A program made the translations under genes and the position numbers. The notes under the pieces were generated by a model. It had not been told where the DNA came from, did not search any database, and saw only the letters and a list, made by a program, of their open reading frames with translations. From Flavobacterium sp. (lineage in GTDB: Bacteria; Bacteroidota; Bacteroidia; Flavobacteriales; Flavobacteriaceae): a stretch of 9,046 bases of DNA. Positions 1 through 5,357 of this stretch are shown piece after piece. Position 1 is the stretch's first letter. The number at the start of each line of letters is the position of its first letter. Where the stretch lies: assembly GCA_018062725.1 (NCBI GenBank), contig JAGORP010000089.1:1-9046 (forward strand), read 5' to 3'.

Positions 1-132
1 ATCAATGGCTTTTTTAAAGGCTTCAATCGTGTTTTCTGGTAACAAACCCCTACAACCGCGATGTCCTTGAATGTCAAATTCTTGCGAAAATGAAACCATA
101 GGAAATAACCATAAAAAATAAAAGAGGCGCAT
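1..132 (-). CDS. Secreted glycerophosphodiester phosphodiesterase, N-terminal fragment (cut by window edge)
   Basis: Only the first 44 codons lie in the window, starting from an ATG at 132. Residues 1-17 (MRLFYFLWLFPMVSFSQ) look like a signal peptide of the Bacteroidota type ending in SQ. They are followed by QGHRGCRGLLPENTIEAF at about 22-39. The HRG and PENT motifs are the N-terminal signature of the GDPD TIM-barrel family: the His-Arg pair and the Glu of PENT contribute to the active site and metal binding. The family hydrolyses glycerophosphodiesters to sn-glycerol-3-phosphate and an alcohol. The signal peptide suggests action in the periplasm or at the outer surface. The ATG shares one base with the TAA of the upstream desulfurase gene (TAATG), so the two are probably cotranscribed and translationally coupled. 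The family call is firm; substrate specificity cannot be judged from this fragment. Confidence 0.88.
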   Translation of the reverse strand, partial: MRLFYFLWLFPMVSFSQEFDIQGHRGCRGLLPENTIEAFKKAID

Positions 133-1259
133 TATATTTTCTTTAAAGTGGCAATTAAATAGTCAATCTCTTCCTTTGTATTATAGTGGGAAAGTGAAAT
201 TCGTATGTTGGGTTTGTTTAAAAGTTCTTTAGACACAAAAGCTTCTAGAACATGTGAAGGTTTGATACTTCCTGATTGACAGGCACTTCCACGCGAAACG
301 GCTATTCCATTAATATCAAGTTGAAATAAAAGCATGCTGGTTTTAGCTTCATCAAAAGGTAAAATAACATTCAAGAGGTTATAAAACAATTCATTTTGAT
401 TTCCAACAAAAAAACATTCTGGAAAATTGATTTCCAATTCATTAATAAGGTAAGATTTCAAATTTTTGACGTAGTCTTTTTCTTCGTCAAGATGCTGCAT
501 AGCCATTTCTAATGCCGTGGACATACCAACAATATTATGTACACATTCGGTACCAGCACGCAATCCTTTTTCTTGCTCTCCGCCCAATAAAATAGGCTGT
601 AAAACAATATTTTTACGAATAAAAGCAAAGCCAATTCCCTTTGGCCCATGAAATTTGTGTGCACTTGCTACTAAAAAATCAATTGGCAATTGTTGTAAGT
701 CAATTTTTGTTTTACCAATTGATTGAACGGTGTCGGTATGAAAATAAGCATTATTGTTTTTACACAATTGAGCGACTTTTTCAAGGTTTAATACAGTTCC
801 AATTTCATTGTTCACATGCATTAAACTGACCAAGGTTTTTTTATCTTGAGCAAGTAAAATTTCTAAATCGTTATAATCAATAGTTCCATCGTTCAGAATT
901 GCAACATAATCAACTTCAAAATCATAGTGTTGTTGCAGTACTTCTACAGTATGCAAAACAGCATGATGCTCAATTTTGCTGGTAATGATGCGTTTAACTT
1001 TTAAATCACGTAGGCATGATTTGATGATAAAGTTATTAGCTTCAGTCCCACAAGATGTAAAAATGATTTCTTGAGCCGCACAATTTAAATGCTTTGCAAT
1101 ATTTTTTCGTGAAAGCTCCACTAAATTTTTGCTGCTTCTCCCAAAAGCATGTGATGAGGAAGGATTGCCAAAATTTTCAGTCAAAACCTTTGTCATTTCG
1201 GTAATTACTTCAGGTCGAATAGGGGTCGTCGCAGCGTTATCTAAATATATATTTTTCAT
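132..1259 (-). CDS. Cysteine desulfurase, PLP-dependent class V aminotransferase (NifS/IscS-like)
   Basis: This 375-residue enzyme takes sulfur from L-cysteine as a persulfide for Fe-S cluster assembly or tRNA thiolation, releasing alanine. Visible motifs are YLDNAATTP at 5-13, GNPSSSHAFGR at 31-41, EHHA at 97-100 with the catalytic/PLP-stacking His99, HTDTVQ at 174-179, the PLP-lysine motif SAHKFHGPKG at 199-208 (Lys202), and the catalytic-cysteine loop SRGSACQSGS at 322-331 (Cys327). The loop form and the length fit group I (IscS/NifS-like) rather than SufS. The ATG at 1259 is preferred because it gives the family start MKNIYLDNAATT. The reading frame is open to 1328, but the extra 23 residues are non-conserved and contain the promoter -7 box. 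The downstream GDPD gene overlaps the stop codon. No iscU or suf genes are adjacent, so the dedicated sulfur acceptor is unknown. Confidence 0.95.
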   Translation of the reverse strand: MKNIYLDNAATTPIRPEVITEMTKVLTENFGNPSSSHAFGRSSKNLVELSRKNIAKHLNCAAQEIIFTSCGTEANNFIIKSCLRDLKVKRIITSKIEHHAVLHTVEVLQQHYDFEVDYVAILNDGTIDYNDLEILLAQDKKTLVSLMHVNNEIGTVLNLEKVAQLCKNNNAYFHTDTVQSIGKTKIDLQQLPIDFLVASAHKFHGPKGIGFAFIRKNIVLQPILLGGEQEKGLRAGTECVHNIVGMSTALEMAMQHLDEEKDYVKNLKSYLINELEINFPECFFVGNQNELFYNLLNVILPFDEAKTSMLLFQLDINGIAVSRGSACQSGSIKPSHVLEAFVSKELLNKPNIRISLSHYNTKEEIDYLIATLKKI

Positions 1260-1265
1260 TGTTGC

Positions 1266-1273
1266 CAAAGATA
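1266..1273 (-). promoter_or_regulatory. Bacteroidota -7 promoter element for the desulfurase operon
   Basis: TATCTTTG on the minus strand matches the TAnnTTTG consensus exactly. Only six bases separate it from the ATG at 1259, so transcription would begin within a few bases of the start codon (near-leaderless mRNA). Candidate -33 TTG elements lie 16 and 23 bases upstream, just below and at the upper end of the usual spacing. Confidence 0.6.
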
Positions 1274-1328
1274 CTAAAAATTGAAATCTCAAAAAACAAA
1301 AAGCAAATTCGAAATTTTTTTCTACCAT

Positions 1329-1336
1329 TAAATTTG
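1329..1336 (+). promoter_or_regulatory. Bacteroidota -7 promoter element for the metallophosphoesterase gene
   Basis: TAAATTTG matches TAnnTTTG exactly and ends 26 bases before the proposed TTG start at 1363, leaving a leader of roughly 20 nt. I see no clear -33 TTG at the right distance. It faces away from the desulfurase promoter, about 55 bp off. Confidence 0.5.
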
Positions 1337-1362
1337 TAATTTCGTTGCTTAATTCGATTCTT

Positions 1363-1857
1363 TTGAAAAAAATCCTTTTACTTTCCGATACACACAGTCA
1401 TATGGACGAAGGTATTTTAAAGCATGTACTTTGGGCCGATGAAGTGTGGCATGCTGGTGATATTGGTGATTTAAAGGTGACCGATGAAATACAAAAAGTA
1501 AAACCACTTCGAGCTGTTTTTGGAAACATTGATGGTGTAGAAGCAAGGCAAGAATTTCCTTTACACAATCGTTTCTTTTGTGAAGAAGTGGAGGTGTGGA
1601 TTACCCATATAGGCGGTTACCCTGGAAAATACAATCAGGAAATTCGAGCAGAAATTAAAAACAATCCACCCAAATTATTTATTTGCGGACATTCCCATAT
1701 TTTAAAAGTTCAGTTTGATAAAACTCTTGATTTGCTTCATATGAATCCTGGAGCTTGTGGAAAAAGTGGGTTTCATCAAATACGAACGATGCTTCGGTTT
1801 GTGATTGACGGGTCCAAAATTCAAAATTTAGAAATAATAGAATTGGGGAAAAAATAA
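1363..1857 (+). CDS. YfcE/MJ0936-type metallophosphoesterase (phosphodiesterase)
   Basis: This is a small cytosolic calcineurin-like phosphoesterase of 164 residues. The dinuclear metal site is complete: SDTH at 8-11 (Asp9, His11), GDIGD at 32-36 (Asp33), GNID at 54-57 (Asn55), THIGG at 81-85 (His82) and GHSH at 109-112 (His110, His112). Family members hydrolyse phosphodiesters such as bis-pNPP in vitro; the natural substrate is generally unknown. The C-terminal MNPGACGKSGFHQIRT segment is typical of the Bacteroidota versions. No ATG is in frame before the DTH motif. TTG at 1363 gives MKKILLLSDTH, matching the family N-terminus, and lies about 22 nt after the predicted transcription start. 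An alternative TTG at 1345 would be almost at the transcription start and adds six residues. The stop codon directly abuts the stop of the convergent kinase gene, with no spacer. Confidence 0.9.
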   Translation: MKKILLLSDTHSHMDEGILKHVLWADEVWHAGDIGDLKVTDEIQKVKPLRAVFGNIDGVEARQEFPLHNRFFCEEVEVWITHIGGYPGKYNQEIRAEIKNNPPKLFICGHSHILKVQFDKTLDLLHMNPGACGKSGFHQIRTMLRFVIDGSKIQNLEIIELGKK

Positions 1858-3594
1858 TTATTCTTTTACAGTAATGGTAATAATTGTTCCTTCTTCTGGC
1901 TTGGAAAACAATTTGACATTACCATTCATATTTTTTACACGTGCTTTTATTTGTGTCAATCCAAAGCCCAATTGTTTGTCTTTTGTAGAAAACCCTTTTC
2001 CATTATCGGAAACTATAATTTGAAGCGTATCGTCTATTTGTTTTAAATTCAGATTGACTTCAGTAGCATTACTGTGTTTGGTTGCATTATTAAAAAGTTC
2101 GGAAACGAAATAATAAATTTTAGTTTCAAAAGTGTGGTCGAACTTTTTATTTTTAGGTAATTGAGAGTTGTAATTAAACTTGATTAAAGAATTTGTATTG
2201 TTTTCACACAAATCTTTTAAAGCAAATTGCAATCCGAATTTAACCAACAACGGAGGAACTAATTCATGCGATAAATCACGTACTTTGTCATGTGCTTGCT
2301 TAAGTAATGCTCGTGTTTTTTTTAAATCGCTGCGTTGTTCTGGTGTTAAAGAACTTTCAAAAGCAGATAAATGCAAACCAACAGAAGAGAGTGTGGCACT
2401 TACATTATCATGCAAAACTTCCGAAATCTTATTGCGTTCTTGTTCTTGACCGTCAAGTGTGGCACTGATGATTTTGTATTGCAAATCGTTATCAAGATCT
2501 TTTATTTTATTTTTTTGCTTCAGTTTTAAATTTTGAAAATAGATATAAAACAGTCCAATGCCCAAAAGGAATAAAATTCCAAGTAAAAATAATAGGCGTT
2601 GGTTTCTTTTTTGCTTATCAGCCAGTTCTTTGTTTTTGTGTTGGTATTCTTCTTCTACTTTACTAACTTGATATTTGGTTTCGATTTCTTGCGAAGTTTG
2701 TTCTAATTTACCTACGAAAATGGCTTCCTGGATTTCAAAATATTTATTTGAATATAAAAGTGCAGATTTATAGTCACCTAATTTTTCATAGGCATAGGAG
2801 AGGTTTAAATAGGCAGTGGCTGCCATATTTGAGGAGTCATTAATCGACTCATTGTCAATAATTTTTTTGAAAATTTTTATTGCTTCGGGGTAGTTTTTCT
2901 CTCCTGTTAAATAATAAACGCCAAGATTGGTGTAAGCATTATTTAGTAAAGCTTTATTTTTACTCAATTCCGCATATTTTACAGTATTCAAAATGCTTTT
3001 TTTGGCATTTGCATAATCTTTTTTGGCACTGTAATAAGCATAATAATTACTATAATTCCCAGAAATTTCAGTATAATCAGTTGAATTTTTGGTATAGTCT
3101 GCTATTCTGTCTAAATAATATTTGGCACTATCTGATCCAGTGGTCATATGTAGTTTAAATAACGCTTGGTGGACCTTTTTTTTATAAATAGGAACGTTTA
3201 ATTTATAAGCTATTTTTTTTGCTTTAAATAAAGATTTTTTTGATTTGGTAAAATCATACGAATCTGTATGAATATTTCCAATTAGCGTATATATCAGAAT
3301 TTGAGTTTTAATAATATTTTTAGACTCGGCCGTTTTTAATGCATCATAAAGAGTAATAAGTGCATTTTCAGGATCATTCAAGTCTCTAAATAATTGTGCT
3401 CTTTTTAATGCAATATCTCCGTATTCATCATATTTTTTTTCCTTTAATAGTTTTACTAAAGTAACTCTTGAATAGTTTAATGCTTTTAAGGGATTTTTTT
3501 GCTCGGAATATAGGTCAATAGAATCTGTTTTGGTTTCCTGAGATTGAAAACCAAAACAGATAAAAAATGTAATTAATGAAACTAAATTTCTCAA
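1858..3594 (-). CDS. TPR-containing sensor histidine kinase, LytS/NarL (HisKA_3-like) type
   Basis: This is a 578-residue sensor kinase, the likely partner of the response regulator at 3915-4580. Residues 1-18 form a signal peptide. About 35-290 are helical TPR-like repeats, clearest at 216-249 and 256-289 (LSYAYEKLGDYKSALLY). About 295-330 is a likely coiled coil, 334-353 is the single membrane segment, and the rest is cytoplasmic. The dimerisation/phosphoacceptor motif is SEVLHDNVSATLSS at 391-404 (His395). SHELVPPLL at 442-450 is the second conserved block. The ATPase domain has the N-box ELFNNATKHSNA (499-510), DNGKGF (530-535) and GFGL (543-546). The topology places the TPR array in the periplasm as the sensory domain. 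The start is TTG at 3594: the same frame holds a stop six bases upstream, and the next in-frame ATG is about residue 150. Only three bases separate it from the preceding gene's stop, so translation is probably coupled. The signal sensed is unknown. Confidence 0.92.
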   Translation of the reverse strand: MRNLVSLITFFICFGFQSQETKTDSIDLYSEQKNPLKALNYSRVTLVKLLKEKKYDEYGDIALKRAQLFRDLNDPENALITLYDALKTAESKNIIKTQILIYTLIGNIHTDSYDFTKSKKSLFKAKKIAYKLNVPIYKKKVHQALFKLHMTTGSDSAKYYLDRIADYTKNSTDYTEISGNYSNYYAYYSAKKDYANAKKSILNTVKYAELSKNKALLNNAYTNLGVYYLTGEKNYPEAIKIFKKIIDNESINDSSNMAATAYLNLSYAYEKLGDYKSALLYSNKYFEIQEAIFVGKLEQTSQEIETKYQVSKVEEEYQHKNKELADKQKRNQRLLFLLGILFLLGIGLFYIYFQNLKLKQKNKIKDLDNDLQYKIISATLDGQEQERNKISEVLHDNVSATLSSVGLHLSAFESSLTPEQRSDLKKTRALLKQAHDKVRDLSHELVPPLLVKFGLQFALKDLCENNTNSLIKFNYNSQLPKNKKFDHTFETKIYYFVSELFNNATKHSNATEVNLNLKQIDDTLQIIVSDNGKGFSTKDKQLGFGLTQIKARVKNMNGNVKLFSKPEEGTIITITVKE

Positions 3595-3597
3595 GAT

Positions 3598-3885
3598 TTA
3601 TTCTAAAATGGAAACTTTAGGTCTTCCTATCATTGGTGCATTAATAGGGTATTGCTCAAACTCAGTAATTAATTGATCATCAATTAAACTTACTGTTTCT
3701 GTTTGCATATTAAAATTGCTAGAAGGTGATTTTTCACCAGCATTTAGACGAATTTCAATTGTGTATTTTCCGCCTGAAGTAACTAATACATAATTACAAT
3801 TGTCAGGAATTTCAAAATCGATTTTAAAATCTTCAGCTGAATTTTTTTCAAAGGTATACATACCTAGCATGTCATAAGTTGCCAT
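3598..3885 (-). CDS. Unrecognised 95-residue protein encoded between response regulator and kinase
   Basis: I do not recognise this protein. It starts at an ATG at 3885, 29 bases after the response-regulator stop, and ends three bases before the kinase's TTG, so it is the middle gene of a tight operon. There is no signal peptide or membrane segment, so it is probably cytosolic. The composition is acidic. Alternating hydrophobic residues around 30-47 (NYVLVTSGGKYTIEIRL) suggest a beta hairpin, so a small beta-rich fold is likely. The C-terminus (NAPMIGRPKVSILE) has no motif known to me. It is in the same reading frame as the kinase, separated only by TAA and ATC. Its position suggests an accessory role in the two-component pathway, such as modulating kinase or regulator activity, or being a coexpressed effector. 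That is inference from context only. It is a real gene by spacing and coding character. Confidence 0.75.
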   Translation of the reverse strand: MATYDMLGMYTFEKNSAEDFKIDFEIPDNCNYVLVTSGGKYTIEIRLNAGEKSPSSNFNMQTETVSLIDDQLITEFEQYPINAPMIGRPKVSILE

Positions 3886-3914
3886 AGTTTTGTTTGTTTA
3901 AGGGTGATATTTGT

Positions 3915-4580
3915 TTAGGAATAGTTTACTAAGTTATGTTTTGTTGCGAAAAGAACAAGTCCGACAGTACTTTTAACATTAATCTTTTTCATTAAGTTTT
4001 TACGATGGGTTTCGACAGTGTTTGGACTAATTTTTAAAATTTCCCCAATGTCTTTACCGCTTCTTTCTTCGCAGATGTAGTTTAAAATTTCTAATTCACG
4101 ATCGGTTATACTAGAAATAATTTGTTCGTCATTATTGACTTTTTCTTGATTATTATCGGTGAAAGTATCAAAAATTTTATCCTTGATAGCAGCCGAAAAA
4201 TATTGTTGCCCCAATACAACAGAGTTTATGGCATCCATAATATTTTCGCCCGCACATTGCTTGGTCAAATACCCACTGGCGCCTAATTTTATAACTTCTT
4301 TGATTAATTTAGGATCATCATAACTGGAAAGAATGATTACTTTACAAGTAAATCCTTTTTCATTAAATTCTCTTAACACCTGAATACCGTCTTTCTCCGG
4401 CATATTAATATCCATAATTAAGATATGAGCATCATTTTGTGCCACTCGATCTACAAGGTTTTCACCATTTAGAGAAAAACCGACTACTTCATAGTCAGGT
4501 TGGGTTTTGAGAACGGCTAGCATTCCGTCTATTAACACCTGGTGGTCGTCAGCTAAGTGAATTTTTATTTTTGTGTTCAT
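3915..4580 (-). CDS. NarL/FixJ-family response regulator (receiver + LuxR-type HTH)
   Basis: This is a 221-residue transcription regulator, first gene of the operon with the 95-residue protein and the TPR kinase. The receiver domain covers about 4-123, with acidic pocket Asp11-Asp12 (LADDH), phosphoacceptor Asp57 (MDINMP), the conserved Ser at 85 (ILSSYDD) and Lys107 (YLTK). A linker of about 30 residues follows, rich in Asn, Asp and Glu. The LuxR-type helix-turn-helix at about 157-215 carries ITDRELEIL, then ISPNTVETHRKNLMKK, then LVLFA. Phosphorylation by the kinase encoded two genes downstream is expected to promote dimerisation and DNA binding. The ATG at 4580 gives a standard N-terminus and follows a -7 box by about 20 nt. 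The palindrome at 4654-4673 is a candidate autoregulatory site. Targets are unknown. Confidence 0.95.
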   Translation of the reverse strand: MNTKIKIHLADDHQVLIDGMLAVLKTQPDYEVVGFSLNGENLVDRVAQNDAHILIMDINMPEKDGIQVLREFNEKGFTCKVIILSSYDDPKLIKEVIKLGASGYLTKQCAGENIMDAINSVVLGQQYFSAAIKDKIFDTFTDNNQEKVNNDEQIISSITDRELEILNYICEERSGKDIGEILKISPNTVETHRKNLMKKINVKSTVGLVLFATKHNLVNYS

Positions 4581-4600
4581 ATTGGGATAAATTGGTTTTT

Positions 4601-4608
4601 CAAATGTA
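4601..4608 (-). promoter_or_regulatory. Bacteroidota -7 promoter element for the RR-orf95-kinase operon
   Basis: TACATTTG on the minus strand matches TAnnTTTG exactly. It lies 20 bases upstream of the regulator's ATG, implying a leader of about 15 nt. No good -33 TTG is visible at the usual spacing, which would fit a promoter that needs an activator. Confidence 0.6.
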
Positions 4609-4653
4609 TTGGTAATTATTTAATTGTGAAATACCCAGATTTAATGATTTTTA

Positions 4654-4673
4654 TCTAACTAAATTTAGTTAGA
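4654..4673. promoter_or_regulatory. 20-bp perfect palindrome, candidate operator upstream of the signalling operon
   Basis: TCTAACTAAATTTAGTTAGA is a perfect inverted repeat of two 10-bp arms with no spacer. Allowing one mismatched pair, the symmetry extends to 4649-4678. It begins about 46 bp upstream of the -7 box of the response-regulator gene. It lies beyond the terminator of the DUF4293 gene, so it is not needed as that gene's terminator. A dimeric regulator such as the NarL-type protein itself is a plausible binder (inference). Confidence 0.5.
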
Positions 4674-4699
4674 AAAAATGAAAAAATGTCATTAAAATA

Positions 4700-4728
4700 A
4701 AAAAATCCTGCACAAGGCAGGATTTTTT
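4700..4728 (-). terminator. Strong intrinsic terminator after the DUF4293 gene
   Basis: A perfect stem pairs 4701-4711 with 4717-4727 around the 5-base loop ACAAG, and one more A-T pair closes it at 4700/4728. The stem has a CCTGC/GCAGG core flanked by A and T runs, so it can work in both directions. It begins 29 bases after the stop codon of the DUF4293 gene and would insulate that gene from the signalling operon. Confidence 0.88.
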
Positions 4729-4757
4729 CGTCGCACTAATAAACTAAGATGATAGGT

Positions 4758-5168
4758 TTATCTCAATCGATCCACAGATTTTACGAGATCTTCATCCTTC
4801 TTAATGGCTTTGTTAGCGAAAACTAACAATAAGATAGTTAAAGCAGGTAAGAACATCCCAATACCCTTCTCCGAAACTACAGGAGCTTCTCCAGATACGC
4901 TTAGTGTACGATACACAAATAATCCTAGTAAAATTAAGTTCAATATCATATTCAATCTGTTCAGCACAAATTGTTGTTGTCTTTTTTTGAAAGAAAGCAA
5001 ACTTAATAATGATAAAGAAGTACTCAAACCAAATAAAATAGCGTAAAGCATTGTACTCATAAAAAATACTTTAACTTCACCTTCCATCCATAAATGAAAT
5101 ACAAATGGTAACATTCCCATTACAACGAATGCTAAACCTAAATATACACTTTGAATTCTTTGAATCAT
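4758..5168 (-). CDS. DUF4293 family integral membrane protein
   Basis: This 136-residue protein has four predicted membrane segments, at about 8-27, 36-59, 71-89 and 103-120. The start MIQRIQSVYL and the charged C-terminal tail KKDEDLVKSVDRLR are features I recall of the DUF4293 family, which is largely restricted to Bacteroidota and has no assigned function. The length is typical. The ATG at 5168 is the natural start. The gene is monocistronic: a terminator follows it, and upstream it diverges from rho. I recall family members being common next to rho in flavobacteria, but I cannot check this here. No catalytic motif is visible. The product is expected in the inner membrane. Confidence 0.85.
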   Translation of the reverse strand: MIQRIQSVYLGLAFVVMGMLPFVFHLWMEGEVKVFFMSTMLYAILFGLSTSLSLLSLLSFKKRQQQFVLNRLNMILNLILLGLFVYRTLSVSGEAPVVSEKGIGMFLPALTILLLVFANKAIKKDEDLVKSVDRLR

Positions 5169-5187
5169 TATTACTAAAATTGTGTAG

Positions 5188-5195
5188 CAAAAATA
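5188..5195 (-). promoter_or_regulatory. Bacteroidota -7 promoter element for the DUF4293 gene
   Basis: TATTTTTG on the minus strand matches TAnnTTTG and sits 19 bases upstream of the ATG at 5168. The region is very AT-rich, so a chance match is possible. No -33 TTG is evident. Confidence 0.45.
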
Positions 5196-5218
5196 TATTT
5201 TCTTTTTATAAAAAACTA

Positions 5219-5248
5219 TTGTTTACTAAAATAAAATTCGTAATATTG
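5219..5248 (+). promoter_or_regulatory. Candidate rho promoter (-33 TTG, 19-bp spacer, -7 box)
   Basis: TTG at 5219-5221 is followed after 19 bp by TAATATTG at 5241-5248, which matches TAnnTTTG except at one position. This is the usual Bacteroidota spacing. It would give rho a leader of about 100 nt. A second weak match, TACTTCGG, lies at 5273-5280. Confidence 0.4.
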
Positions 5249-5310
5249 CCATAACAATCCGTAAGCACTTCATACTTCGGAACATAAGATTCAAAAAAGA
5301 TTCACATACG

Positions 5311-5357
5311 TTTTACTCCTAATTACTCCTATTTAATTTAATCTAACATCTATTTAT
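5311..5357 (+). promoter_or_regulatory. G-free, pyrimidine-rich rho leader segment with 10-bp tandem repeat
   Basis: There is no G from 5311 until the G of the rho start codon at 5358 (47 bases). The nonamer TTACTCCTA occurs twice, at 5313-5321 and 5323-5331, exactly 10 bp apart. Just upstream, AAGATTCA occurs twice, at 5286-5293 and 5297-5304. RNA without G is unstructured, the type of RNA that Rho loads on, so a role in autoregulation is conceivable. No Shine-Dalgarno site is present. Confidence 0.35.

Noticed and set aside
1260..1328. N-terminal extension of the desulfurase by 23 residues
   Set aside because: The extra residues are not family-like and contain the predicted -7 promoter box; MKNIYLDNAATT is the conserved start.
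1345..1362. Upstream TTG start for the metallophosphoesterase
   Set aside because: It would sit almost at the predicted transcription start and adds residues not seen in the family; the TTG at 1363 fits better.
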